Source of the DNA: JACVRW01 sp963746825
GTDB taxonomy: Bacteria > Actinomycetota > Thermoleophilia > Solirubrobacterales > Thermoleophilaceae
Direction: 5' to 3'
NCBI GenBank assembly: GCA_963746825.1
Contig: CAVVCU010000007.1
Coordinates: forward strand, 124,001-188,000
Length of the DNA: 64,000 nucleotides
In this document: positions 26,798 through 35,520 of the stretch, piece by piece
Layout of the letters: each line of letters starts with the position of its first letter
Numbering within the stretch: the first letter of the stretch is position 1
Made by a program: the position numbers and the translations under genes
The notes under the pieces: generated by a model
What the model was told of the DNA's origin: nothing
What the model saw: only the letters and a program-made list of their open reading frames with translations
Databases searched by the model: none

Positions 26798-27574
26798 ATG
26801 CCCGTTCATGCCGAAGCCCGCGGGCCGGTGCTCGAGATCACCCTCGACCGCCCCAACGCCAACGCGATCGACCTGGAGACCGGTTTCGCGCTGCACGACG
26901 CCTTCGCCCGCCTGCGCGACGAGCCGGCCCTTCGGGTGGGCATCTTCACCGGCGCGGGCGAGCGCTTCTTCTCGGCGGGCTGGGACCTCAAGGCCGCCGC
27001 CGCGGGCGAGGAAAGCGCGTCCTCGGATTTCGGGCCGGGCGGCTTTGCCGGGTTCACCGAGATGTTCGACCTGGACAAGCCGGTGATCGCCGCGGTGAAC
27101 GGCCTGGCGGTGGGCGGCGGCTTCGAGATGGTGCTGGCCTGCGATCTGATCGTGGCCGCCGAGCACGCCGAGTTCTTCCTGCCCGAGCTGAGCGTGGGCA
27201 TCGTGCCCGACGCCGGCGGGGTGCAGCGGCTGCCCGGGCTGCTGCCGCGGGCGGTGGCCAACGACATGATCCTCACCTCGCGGCGCATGGGCGCCCAGGA
27301 GGCGCTTCGCTGGGGCCTGGTGCGCTCGGTGGTCCCCGCCGAGCGGCTGCTCGACGAGGCGCGCGAGCTGGCCGAGGGGGTGGCGGCGGCCGCGCCGCTG
27401 GCCACCCAGGCGACCAAGCAGGTGCTGCGCGGCATCGCGGGGATGGACGATCACAGCGCCTTCGCCGCGATGCGGGAGGGCCGGTTCCCCGCCTACGACC
27501 GCGCACTGGCCTCCGAGGAGGCGAGCGAGGGAGCGGCCGCCTTCGCCGAGGGCCGCCCGCCCGATTTCGGATGA
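26798..27574 (+). CDS. caiD: Enoyl-CoA hydratase family, crotonobetainyl-CoA hydratase (CaiD)-like
   Basis: A 258-aa crotonase-fold enzyme. It resembles CaiD along its length: FSAGWDLKAAAAGEE, DFGPGGFAGFTEMFDLDK, VIAAVNGLAVGGGFEM (oxyanion hole), FFLPELSVGIVPDAGGV, SRRMGAQEALRWGLVRSV. CaiD hydrates crotonobetainyl-CoA to carnitinyl-CoA. Here no caiA, caiB or caiC gene adjoins, so a related betaine- or amine-derived enoyl-CoA may be the substrate. ATG 26798 overlaps nothing upstream. The gene's TGA overlaps the ATG of the following SDR gene (ATGA), so they are coupled. Confidence 0.8.
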   Translation: MPVHAEARGPVLEITLDRPNANAIDLETGFALHDAFARLRDEPALRVGIFTGAGERFFSAGWDLKAAAAGEESASSDFGPGGFAGFTEMFDLDKPVIAAVNGLAVGGGFEMVLACDLIVAAEHAEFFLPELSVGIVPDAGGVQRLPGLLPRAVANDMILTSRRMGAQEALRWGLVRSVVPAERLLDEARELAEGVAAAAPLATQATKQVLRGIAGMDDHSAFAAMREGRFPAYDRALASEEASEGAAAFAEGRPPDFG

Positions 27575-28329
27575 GCGTGCTCAGCGCCGACGCCAACGCC
27601 GGCGCCGTGGCGCTGGTCACCGGCGGCGGCACGGGCATAGGGCGCGCCACGGCGCTCGAGCTCGGGCGCACGGGAGCGAGCGTGGTCATCTGCGGCCGCC
27701 GCCCCGAGCCTCTGGAGGCCACGCGGGCCGAGCTCGAGGCGATTGGCGCCGAGTGCCTGGCCCGCCCCACCGACATCCGCGAGCCCGAGCAGTCGGATGC
27801 CCTGGTCGAGGAGGCGCTCGGCGCCTTTGAGCGGATCGACATCCTCGTGAACAACGCGGGCGGGCAGTTCACCGCGCCCGCGGAGGACATCACGCTCAAG
27901 GGCTGGCGCGCGGTGCACCGGCTGACACTCGACGCGACCTGGCAGCTCACCCGCTCGGTCGCGGTGCGCTCGATGATCCCCAACCGCGGCGGCGTGATCT
28001 TCTTCAACGCGTTCAGCCCCCGGCGCGGAATCGCCGGCTACGCCCACGCCGCCTCGGCCCGAGCCGCGCTGGAGAACCTCGCCGGCGGCCTGGCGGCCGA
28101 GTGGGGCCCCTACGGGATACGGGTGATCGCCCTGGCGCTCGGCAACATCGCCACCGAGGGGCTCGAGAGCTACGGGGACGACATGGAGGCGATGGCGGCG
28201 GACGTGCCGCTCGGGCGCCTCGGCACCCCGGAGGAGGTGGCTCAGGCCACCGCGTTCCTGGCCTCGCCGGGCGGGGCGTACGTGAGCGGGACCACGGTCA
28301 CGATTGACGGCGGGCTGGACGTGGCTTAG
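27571..28329 (+). CDS. SDR oxidoreductase, trans-2-enoyl/2,4-dienoyl-CoA reductase-like
   Basis: A 252-aa Rossmann-fold dehydrogenase: cofactor motif LVTGGGTGIGRATALEL, CGRRPEP (Arg suggests NADPH), LVNNAGGQF, and closing PGGAYVSGTTVTIDGG. The usual active-site YxxxK is not present; the position reads GYAHAASARAALENLAGG. This replacement is seen in peroxisomal trans-2-enoyl-CoA reductase and 2,4-dienoyl-CoA reductase-type SDRs. With the CaiD-like hydratase it would form a hydratase/reductase pair on CoA thioesters. Confidence 0.8.
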   Translation: MSVLSADANAGAVALVTGGGTGIGRATALELGRTGASVVICGRRPEPLEATRAELEAIGAECLARPTDIREPEQSDALVEEALGAFERIDILVNNAGGQFTAPAEDITLKGWRAVHRLTLDATWQLTRSVAVRSMIPNRGGVIFFNAFSPRRGIAGYAHAASARAALENLAGGLAAEWGPYGIRVIALALGNIATEGLESYGDDMEAMAADVPLGRLGTPEEVAQATAFLASPGGAYVSGTTVTIDGGLDVA

Positions 28330-28337
28330 GCCTCGCT

Positions 28338-29681
28338 CTACACCGCCGCGGCAAACTCCCGCGGCCCGAGCCCCAGCGCCTGCGCGGCCGCGTCGCGCCC
28401 GGTGCGCACCGCGCCCTCCATGTAGCCGGCCACCCACTGGTCCGAGCCGCACACGTAGAAGGGCGGCTCGTGGGTGCCGTGCAGCGGGCCGACGGCCATC
28501 ACGTCGCCGGGCCGCCACGCCGTCACGTAGCCCTGGGTGAAGGGGTCGATGCCCCAGAGCCGCTCGGCGTGCAGCTGCGGATGAAGGGCCTCCTCCCCCA
28601 TGAGCGCCGCCAGCGTGGCCAGATACTCCTCGCGTCGCTGCTCCGGCGGCATGGCCAGGAAGGGGCCCAGGCGGTCGGGCGGCGTGAGCGACGAGAGGAT
28701 CCCGTCGCGCTGGATCCAGACCGACGTCCAGATGCCCTCCATCACGGCTCCGCCCACCGCCCAGAACGAGGTCGGGTACGCCGCCACCGTCTTGAAGGCC
28801 AGCGCGCTGTGCTGGCGGTGCAGCGACTCCAGGCGCTCGCGCGACACGCCGGTGACGGTCACGTCGCGCAGCGGGCCCACCGGGAGGGCGCACACCACGG
28901 TCTCGGCGCCGATGGTCTCGCCGCCGCGCAGGGCCACCGCGCAGCCGCCGGGCGCCACCTCGATCGACTCGACCACGCAGCCGAGGCGCACGCGCTCGCC
29001 GAGCTCGTCGGTCATCCGCTGCGCCACCGTGGCCGAGCCCTCGGCCACGCGGAGGGTCTCCCAGCGCGTCTCGTCGTAGAAGCCGTGGCCGCCGGCGGCG
29101 GCCTCCTTGCGCAGTTGGGCCAGCAGCGAGGTGCGCTCGATCGAGTCGGTGCAGAGCGAGAGCGCCATCGTCTCGGCCAGGCGCAACACCCCGGGTCGCG
29201 CCCCCACCGAGCGCATCCACGCGCCCACGCTGAGCGAGTCGAGCCGCGCGGCGTCGGGATGGCTCCAGGGGTCGGCGGGATCCACGCTGCGCGAGAGCGC
29301 GGCCAGCTCGCCGTCCACGCGCGCGAGATCCTCGAGGTCGGCCGCGTCCATCCAGGGCGCGTCGTCGCCGATGGCGACGCCCTCGTGCGCCCCCCACGCG
29401 TAGGGGAGATCGAGCGCCGTGTAGCTGGGCTCGACCGTGAGCCCGAGCTCGGCCGCCAGCTCGAGGTAGGCGTACTGCCATTCGGCGGTCAGCTCCCCAC
29501 CCAGCTGCACCGGGCGCCCGTCGGGCAGCCACTCCTGCTCCACGCGGCCGCCGGTGCGCTCGCGGGCCTCGAGCACGATCACGTCGGTGCCTGCCCGCGC
29601 CAGGTCGCGCGCGGCGGCCAGCCCGGCCAGTCCGGCGCCGATCACGACGGTGTCTCGTGTTGACTTTGTAGTCAGCCGCAC
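28338..29681 (-). CDS. Flavin monoamine oxidase family protein
   Basis: FAD amine oxidase of about 447 aa. Dinucleotide motif VVIGAGLAGLAAARDLARAG, then VLEARERTGGRVEQEWL (the 'GGR' FAD motif), substrate-domain GWxx-like segments, and C-terminal YVCGSDQWVAGYMEGAVRTG, which normally holds the FAD. It should oxidise a primary or secondary amine to imine/aldehyde plus peroxide and ammonia. GTG 29681 is preferred: the longer ATG 29711 would overlap the divergent aminotransferase. With GTG 29681 the operator at 29661-29674 lies within the first codons. Confidence 0.85.
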   Translation of the reverse strand: MRLTTKSTRDTVVIGAGLAGLAAARDLARAGTDVIVLEARERTGGRVEQEWLPDGRPVQLGGELTAEWQYAYLELAAELGLTVEPSYTALDLPYAWGAHEGVAIGDDAPWMDAADLEDLARVDGELAALSRSVDPADPWSHPDAARLDSLSVGAWMRSVGARPGVLRLAETMALSLCTDSIERTSLLAQLRKEAAAGGHGFYDETRWETLRVAEGSATVAQRMTDELGERVRLGCVVESIEVAPGGCAVALRGGETIGAETVVCALPVGPLRDVTVTGVSRERLESLHRQHSALAFKTVAAYPTSFWAVGGAVMEGIWTSVWIQRDGILSSLTPPDRLGPFLAMPPEQRREEYLATLAALMGEEALHPQLHAERLWGIDPFTQGYVTAWRPGDVMAVGPLHGTHEPPFYVCGSDQWVAGYMEGAVRTGRDAAAQALGLGPREFAAAV

Positions 29682-29690
29682 GACTATACT
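29661..29690 (+). promoter_or_regulatory. Operator TGACT-TTGT-AGTCA with promoter -10 TATACT
   Basis: The inverted repeat (29661-29674) overlaps the -35 position (TTGACT at 29660). TATACT (29685-29690) lies 7 bases before ATG 29698, so the aminotransferase mRNA is leaderless. The operator recurs at 43233-43246 with the same distance to a start codon, which suggests one regulator controls both. Confidence 0.6.
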
Positions 29691-29697
29691 GCCGCCG

Positions 29698-31078
29698 ATG
29701 GACTCGGGCAACGGGCTGCACCAGAAGGCCGCCGATCACCTCTGGCTCCATTTCACCCATATGGGCGACATGGAAGATCCGGGGCAGCTGCAGGTGATGG
29801 TCAGCGGCGACGGCTGCCACCTCGAGGACTCCCACGGCAAGCGCTATCTCGACGCGCTCTCCGGCCTCTTCTGCGTGAACATCGGCTACGGCTTCGGCGA
29901 GGAGATGGGCGAGGCGGCCGCCGCGCAGATGCGCGAGCTGCCCTTCGCAACCAACTGGACCTTCGCCCACCCGCGCGCGATCGAGCTGGCCGCCGAGCTG
30001 GCCGAGCTCACGCCGGGCGACCTCAACCGCTGCTTCTTCGTTTCCGGCGGCTCCGAGGCCGTGGAGGCGGCCTGGAAGCTCGCGCGCCAGTATCACGCGG
30101 CCCGCGGCGAGCGGCGCTGGAAGGCCATCGGGCGGCGCGTGGCCTACCACGGCACCACCATGGGCGCGCTCTCGATCAACGGCTGCACCGAGCTGAAGAC
30201 CCCGTTCGAGCCGCTCGTGCCCGACACGCTGCACGTGTCCAACACCAACCGCTATCACCGCCCGGCCGACGAGACCGAGGAGCAGTTCACGGCCTTCCTG
30301 CTCGACGAGCTCGAGCAGACCATCATCCACGCCGGGCCGGGCACGGTGGCCATGGTGATCATGGAGCCGGTGCAGAACGCCGGCGGCTCCTTCATGCCCC
30401 CGGCCGGCTACTTCGAGGGCGTGCGCGCCCTGTGCGACGAGCACGGGATCCTGCTGTGCGCCGACGAGGTGATCACGGGCTTCGGGCGCACCGGCCACTG
30501 GTTTGCCTCCGAGCGCTTCGACATCCGCCCCGACATGATCACGAGCGCCAAGGGACTGTCCTCGGCCTACGCGGCGATCGGCGCGCTCATCGCCAGCGAG
30601 CGCGTGATGGAGCCCTTCGCGAAGCCTGGCGCCATGTACTCGCACGGCATCACCTTCGGCGGGCACCCCGTCCAGGCGGCCGTGGCGCTCAAGAACATCG
30701 AGATCATGAAGCGCGAGGGCATCGTCGAGCACGTGCGCGACTCGGAGCCCGAGTTTCGCGCGACAGCTCGAGACCCTGCTCGAGCTGCCGATCGTGGGCG
30801 ACGTGCGCGGATGCGGCTTCTTCTACGCCCTCGAGCTGGTCAAGGACTCGGACACGCGCGAGAGCTTCAGCGACGAGGAGTGCGAAGAGGTGCTGCGCGG
30901 CTTCGTGTCGCCCCAGCTCTTCGAGCGCGGCCTGATCTGCCGCGCGGACGACCGCGGCGACCCCGTGGTGCAGATCTCTCCACCGCTCGTGGCCGGGCCG
31001 GAGGAGTTCGAGTTCATCGTCTCCACCCTGCGCGACGTGCTCTCCGAGGCGGGCGACCGGATGCGGGTGACGGCATGA
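29698..31078 (+). CDS. Class III PLP aminotransferase (omega-amine type), one frameshift
   Basis: About 459 aa. It transfers an omega-amino group of an amine or beta-amino acid to an oxo acid. Features: LDALSGLFCVNIGYGFGEEM, FFVSGGSEAVEAAWKLARQ (PLP phosphate), YHGTTMGALSINGC, LLCADEVITGFGRTG (Asp binding the PLP nitrogen), MITSAKGLSSAYAAIGA (Schiff-base Lys), and YSHGITFGGHPVQAAVAL. One extra A near 30760 breaks the frame; the C-terminus continues as QLETLLELPIVGDVRGCGFF. TGA overlaps the next gene's ATG (ATGA). The pairing with amine oxidases supports an amine-catabolic role. Confidence 0.87.
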
Positions 31079-32724
31079 GCTACGACGCCATCGTCGTGGG
31101 CGGCGGCCACAACGGCCTCGCCTGCGCGGGCTACCTGGCGCGCGCCGGCCTCTCCACCTGCGTGCTCGAGCGCCGCGACATCCTCGGCGGCGCCTGCGTG
31201 ACCGAGGAGCTGTGGCCCGGCCAGCGGGTCTCGCGCGCCTCCTATGTGGTGTCGATGCTCCAGCCCAAGGTGATCGCCGATCTCGAGCTGCCCCGCTACG
31301 GCTACGAGGCGGTCCCTCTCGATCCCGCCTTCGCCACGATCGCCGCCGACGGCCGGCCCATCATGTTCTTCAACGACTCGGAGGCCACGCGCCGCTCGAT
31401 CGAGCCGTACTCGCGCAAGGACGCCGCCGCCTACGAGGGCTTCGAGGCCCTGCTCACCCGAATGGCGGACTTCCTGCGCCCGCTGATGCTGCGCCCGCCG
31501 CCGGCGCTCGGCTCCAAGCGCCCCGGCGACCTCTTCTCGCTCGTGCGCGAGGCCGGGCGTGCGGCCGGCCTCAAGAAGCGCGACGTGCACGAGCTCTTCC
31601 GGGTGATGACGATGTCGGTGGGCGACCTGCTCGACGAGTGGTTCGAGACCGACGCCATCAAGGGCGCCTTCGCCTCCTCCGGCGTGGTGGGCGTGTGGGC
31701 CGGTCCGCGCACCCCGGGCACCGCCTACAACCTCCTCCATCACGCGCTCGGCGAGCTCAACGGCGTGAGCGGGCTGTGGGGGCACGTGAAGGGCGGGATG
31801 GGCGGCATCTCGCAGGCGCTGGCGCGCAGCGCCGAGGCGTCGGGCGCGACCATCCGCACCGGCGCGGCGGTGCGGTCGATCGACGTGCGCGACGGGCGCA
31901 CCACCGGCGTGACGCTCGACTCGGGCGAGGAGATCGAGGCCCCGCTGGTGGTGTCCGGCGCTCACCCGCGCACCACCGTGCTCGAGCTCGCCGGCGGGGA
32001 GCACTTCCCGGAGGAGGTGGTGCGGGACATGGAGCGCTACCGCAGCCGCGGCGGCTCGGTGAAGATCAACTGCATCCTGTCCGAGGCGCCCCGCTTCGAC
32101 CGCGCGCTGCCGGAGGAGGCCGCGCTGCTGCTGCGCACCAGCCTCGCCCTCTGTCCGTCACTCGACTATCTGGAGCGAGCCTGGCAGGACGCGGTGCGCG
32201 GCGAGCCGGCCGCCGGGCCCTACGTGGAGGTCGAGGTGCCGACCGCGGTCGACCCCTCGCTCAGCGACGACGGCAGCACCGTGCTCACGATGTTCACCCA
32301 GTACGGCCCCTACCGCGAGAGCGACTGGCCCGAGGGAGGGCGCGAGGACTACGCGCGGCGCTGCCTCGACATCGTGGCCGAGCACGCCCCCAACGTGAAG
32401 GAGGCGCTGGTCCACTGGGAGGTGCTGGCCCCGCCCGACCTCGAGAACATCTACGGCTTGGTCGACGGCTCGATCTTCCAGGGCGAGCAGGGGCTCGACC
32501 AGATGGCGTTCATGCGGCCCTCCCCGCTGCTGGCCCAGTACGCCACGCCGGTCGACGGCCTCTACCTCTGCGGCGCGGGCACCCATCCCGGTGGCGGGGT
32601 GATGGCGGCGTGCGGGCACAACGCGGCGCAGCGGATCCTCAAGGACCGCCGGGGCGCGCAGCGGCGGTCGCGGATTCCGCTTCAGCGCGGGCGCGTGAGC
32701 AGGTCGACGGCGATCCGCTCGTAG
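31075..32724 (+). CDS. FAD-dependent oxidoreductase, PYROXD2/phytoene-desaturase-like
   Basis: A 549-aa flavoprotein of the phytoene-desaturase/PYROXD2 group: IVVGGGHNGLACAGYLARAG, LERRDILGGACVTEELWPG, HVKGGMGGISQALARSAEA, and C-terminal LCGAGTHPGGGVMAACGHNA. The substrate of these bacterial proteins is generally unknown; context suggests an amine-derived compound. The last ~20 residues (from RRGAQRRS) are arginine-rich and overlap the convergent TetR gene by 43 bases, so a lost stop through an extra base is likely and the real end may lie near 32680. Confidence 0.82.
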   Translation: MSYDAIVVGGGHNGLACAGYLARAGLSTCVLERRDILGGACVTEELWPGQRVSRASYVVSMLQPKVIADLELPRYGYEAVPLDPAFATIAADGRPIMFFNDSEATRRSIEPYSRKDAAAYEGFEALLTRMADFLRPLMLRPPPALGSKRPGDLFSLVREAGRAAGLKKRDVHELFRVMTMSVGDLLDEWFETDAIKGAFASSGVVGVWAGPRTPGTAYNLLHHALGELNGVSGLWGHVKGGMGGISQALARSAEASGATIRTGAAVRSIDVRDGRTTGVTLDSGEEIEAPLVVSGAHPRTTVLELAGGEHFPEEVVRDMERYRSRGGSVKINCILSEAPRFDRALPEEAALLLRTSLALCPSLDYLERAWQDAVRGEPAAGPYVEVEVPTAVDPSLSDDGSTVLTMFTQYGPYRESDWPEGGREDYARRCLDIVAEHAPNVKEALVHWEVLAPPDLENIYGLVDGSIFQGEQGLDQMAFMRPSPLLAQYATPVDGLYLCGAGTHPGGGVMAACGHNAAQRILKDRRGAQRRSRIPLQRGRVSRSTAIRS

Positions 32725-33242
32725 GCCGCGCGCTCGCGAGCGGAGGGAGCGGCGCCGGGCTCGGCCGGCAGCTGGCCGTACCAGCCGAGGTAGATGCTGT
32801 AGCTCACGCGCGCCCGGTGGCGTGACTCCGCGGGCGGAAAGCCCATGTCCGCGAAGCACCGTTCGAGGAAGCCCAGCCGCTTGGCCTGGACGCGATCGAT
32901 CACCTCGGCGATCACCGGGTCCGCCCGCGCGGCGAGCAGCGCGGCGTCGGCGGCACCGTGCTCGTTGTCCTCGTCGTCCATGGCCGCCGTGAGCAGCCGG
33001 CGCAGGCGCTCCACGGGATCGCTGATGCCGCCGAACGCGGTGATGAAGTCGTCGGTGCCCATGCGCTCCCACAGCGCCAGGGCTTCCGCCACGAGCTCGC
33101 CCCGGCTGGCGAAGTGCCAGTAGAAGCTGCCCTTGGTGGCACCCAGCTGGACCGCCAGCCGCTCCACGGCCACCTCGGCCGAGCCGCGCTCGGCGATGGC
33201 CAGGAGAGCCGCCCGGATCCAGTCGTCTCGGGTGAGCGCCAT
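32682..33242 (-). CDS. TetR-family regulator with tandem operator at its own start
   Basis: A 186-aa repressor. The DNA-binding N-terminus RDDWIRAALLAIAERGSAEV to LGATKGSFYWHFASRGELV is a standard TetR helix-turn-helix, and the C-terminal ligand domain is all-helical. Its start codon (33242) lies inside the first of two CATAC-N6-GTATG repeats, which also precede the divergent DUF3995 gene. This implies autoregulation and control of that gene. Confidence 0.9.
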   Translation of the reverse strand: MALTRDDWIRAALLAIAERGSAEVAVERLAVQLGATKGSFYWHFASRGELVAEALALWERMGTDDFITAFGGISDPVERLRRLLTAAMDDEDNEHGAADAALLAARADPVIAEVIDRVQAKRLGFLERCFADMGFPPAESRHRARVSYSIYLGWYGQLPAEPGAAPSARERAAYERIAVDLLTRPR

Positions 33243-33275
33243 ACGCTAGAGTATGGTGCCATACGCACCCGTATG
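33240..33275. promoter_or_regulatory. Tandem TetR-type operators CATAC-N6-GTATG (x2)
   Basis: Two perfect 16-bp inverted repeats, at 33240-33255 and 33260-33275, have centres exactly 20 bp apart (two helical turns, same face). They span the TetR start codon and end 12 bases before the GTG of the divergent gene. This fits cooperative binding of two TetR dimers. Confidence 0.7.
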
Positions 33276-33287
33276 GAAGGACGAGCA

Positions 33288-34247
33288 GTGAGAGCGATTC
33301 AGAGCGTGCACTCGAGAGAGCTCCCGGCCGGCCCCGAGCGGGTGGGTGAGCTTCTGGAGAGCCTCGCCGGCGAGCACGATCAGCTGTGGCCGACCGACCG
33401 CTGGCCCACCGCCCCGCTGAGGCTCGATCGCGGTCTCGAAGTGGGCTCGCGCGGCGGGCACGGGGTGATCTCCTACTCCGTCGAGGAGCATGATCCGGGC
33501 CGCACTGTGGTGTGTCGCTTCACCCCGGGCTCCGGCCTGGAGGGCACGCACCGCCTCGACGTCGTCCCGCTGTCCGAGGAGCGCTCCCGCCTCGTCCACA
33601 CGCTCCACGCCGGGGTCACGGGGATGCTCGCTCCGTTCAGCCCCGCGCTGCTGGCCATGCACGACACCTTGGTGGAGGACCTGCTCGACCGGGCCGAGCT
33701 GGCCACGGCGGGGCGCATCGCGGCGCAGGCGCCGCTGCCGCGCTGGATGCGGGCCATGAACGCCGTGGAGGCGCGGCTGCTGGCGCGACGCGGCGGAGGG
33801 CCCGACGGGCTCGTGAGCGCCCTCGGCGTGGCAGTGCCGGCCGGCCTCGGCGCCATCGCCGCGCTGCACGCCGCGTGGGCCCTCGGCTGGCGCTGGCCGG
33901 GCGGCAGCGACCAGGACTTCGCCGAGCGCGTGATCGGCAGCGGCGAGCTGCCGCCCGAGTGGGCCACCTGGGCGGTGGCCGGCCTGCTGGCGAGCGCCGG
34001 CGGCATGGTCCGCGCCACGGCCGGCGGCAGCCGCTCGGCGCTCGTGCGCGCGGGAGCGTGGACGGTGGCCGGCGTGCTGCTGGCCCGCGGCGCCGGAGGG
34101 CTGGCCACCTCGACGGCCGGCGGCCTGGACGGCGTCTACGCCCGGCTCGACGTGAGCGTCTACTCGCCGCTGTGCCTGGCCCTGGGCGCCGGGACGGCCG
34201 TGGTGGCCGAGCGCACTTCCGCGAGCGCCGGATCGGCGCCCCGGTAA
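33288..34247 (+). CDS. SRPBCC-like domain fused to DUF3995 membrane domain
   Basis: A 319-aa protein. The N-terminal ~140 residues (VHSRELPAGPERVGELLESL to RLVHTLHAGVTG) look like a polyketide-cyclase/SRPBCC lipid-binding fold. The C-terminal ~150 residues form four TM helices of the DUF3995 type: AALHAAWALGWRWPGGSD, ATWAVAGLLASAGGMVRA, VAGVLLARGAGGLATS, and YSPLCLALGAGTAVVAER. GTG 33288 has GGAAGG 7 bases upstream; ATG 33273 would lie within the operator. It is controlled by the divergent TetR, by position. Function unknown. Confidence 0.7.
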   Translation: MRAIQSVHSRELPAGPERVGELLESLAGEHDQLWPTDRWPTAPLRLDRGLEVGSRGGHGVISYSVEEHDPGRTVVCRFTPGSGLEGTHRLDVVPLSEERSRLVHTLHAGVTGMLAPFSPALLAMHDTLVEDLLDRAELATAGRIAAQAPLPRWMRAMNAVEARLLARRGGGPDGLVSALGVAVPAGLGAIAALHAAWALGWRWPGGSDQDFAERVIGSGELPPEWATWAVAGLLASAGGMVRATAGGSRSALVRAGAWTVAGVLLARGAGGLATSTAGGLDGVYARLDVSVYSPLCLALGAGTAVVAERTSASAGSAPR

Positions 34248-34250
34248 CGT
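34245..34250 (+). promoter_or_regulatory. -10 box TAACGT, built on the upstream stop codon
   Basis: TAACGT begins with the TAA stop of the DUF3995 gene; 7 bases later comes GTG 34258. Confidence 0.45.
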
Positions 34251-34257
34251 CGTCTCC

Positions 34258-35243
34258 GTGTCCAAGATCCTCGTCACCGGCAGCGCCGGCCATCTCGGCG
34301 AGGCGCTCATGCGAACGCTCAGAGGCCAGGGGCGCGACGCCGTGGGCCTCGACCTGCTCGAGTCGCCCTTCACCGACATCGTCGGCTCCGTGGCCGATCG
34401 CGACCTGGTGCGGCGCGCCCTCGACGGCGTCGGCGCCGTGCTTCACGCGGCCACGCTGCACAAGCCGCACGTGGGCTCCCACCGCCGCCAGGACTTCGTC
34501 GACACCAACGTCACGGGCACCCTGAACCTGCTCGAGGAGGCGGTGGAGCGGCCGGGTGGAGAGCTTCGTCTTCACCAGCACCACCAGCGCCTTCGGGCGC
34601 GCGCTCGCGCCGCCCGCCCGGCGCTCCCGCGGCGTGGATCACCGAGGACGTGGTGCCGGTGCCCAGGAACATCTACGGCGTGACCAAGACCTCGGCGGAG
34701 GACCTCTGCCGGCTCGTCCACCAGGACCACGGCCTCCCCTGCCTGATCCTGCGCACCTCGCGCTTCTTTCCCGAGCAGGACGATCGCGACGAGGTGCGAG
34801 CCGTCTACGCCGACGAGAACCTCAAGGCCAACGAGTACCTCTACCGGCGCGTGGACCTCGAGGACGTGGTCAGCGCCCACCTGCTCGCCCTCGATCGCGC
34901 CGCCGCGATCGGCTTCGGCAGGTACATCGTCAGCGCCACCACGCCCTTCACGCGCGAGGACCTCGCGGAGTTGCGCAGCGACGCGCCCGCCGTGGTGCGC
35001 CGCCACTTCCCCGGCTACGAGGAGACCTACGCCCGCCGCGGCTGGACGATGTTCGAGAGCATCGAGCGCGTCTACGTCAACTCACACGCGCGCGCGGAGC
35101 TGGGCTGGGCCCCGCGCTACGACTTCCGCCACGTGCTCGACAGCGTCGACGCCGGCGAGGACCCGCGCAGCCCGCTGGCCCGCGCCGTGGGAGCCAAGGG
35201 CTACCACGCCGAGTCCTTCGGGCCCTACACGGTCAGGGCCTGA
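34258..35243 (+). CDS. NAD-dependent epimerase/dehydratase, two frameshifts
   Basis: Extended SDR, about 327 aa after repair. NAD motif ILVTGSAGHLGEALMRTL, LHAATLHKPHVGS, FVFTSTTSAFGRALAP (catalytic Ser/Thr), NIYGVTKTSAEDLCRLV (YxxxK), and LILRTSRFFPEQDD. Extra bases near 34550 and 34600 break the frame; between them the sequence reads VESFVFTST. The probable substrate is a nucleotide sugar or similar; no sugar cluster adjoins. Confidence 0.8.
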
Positions 35244-35513
35244 ATCACGTCCTTCGGGCAGTCCCGAGCTCGATGCCGACGGCGCCGTGACCTCGAGCCC
35301 GCCGTTGACTCGCTGGTGCACTTTGGCGGTCAGCCCTTCGCGTTCGACCCGGAAGACGAGCTCGCTCGGCTCCTTGCTGCGCGACCGCCCGGCGAAGCCA
35401 TACACCGAGACGGCCGACACACCGACCAGCATCCCGCCGCCTCGAGTCCGATCCTCGATGCCGTGGTGCTCGATCGCGCGCTGGACCAGCTCGACCATCT
35501 GTTCCTCTGACAC
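35225..35513 (-). CDS. Small protein of unknown function, C-terminus uncertain
   Basis: Starts at GTG 35513, 8 bases past the stop of the endonuclease/phosphatase gene, with AGGGG in front, so it is the last gene of the pot operon. It reads EEQMVELVQRAIEHHGIED, then a beta-rich part (LVGVSAVSVYGFAGRS, ELVFRVEREGLTAKVHQRV). The open frame runs on deep into the convergent epimerase gene, which is unlikely. One +1 correction gives a stop at 35225 after PKDVIQALTV; two would give a stop at 35245. I do not recognise a family. Confidence 0.45.
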
Positions 35514-35520
35514 GGGTCCC

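Noticed and set aside
27493..30732. 1079-aa minus-strand protein
   Set aside because: Low-complexity Arg/Ala/Gly shadow of the CaiD/SDR/aminotransferase genes; no domain recognised.
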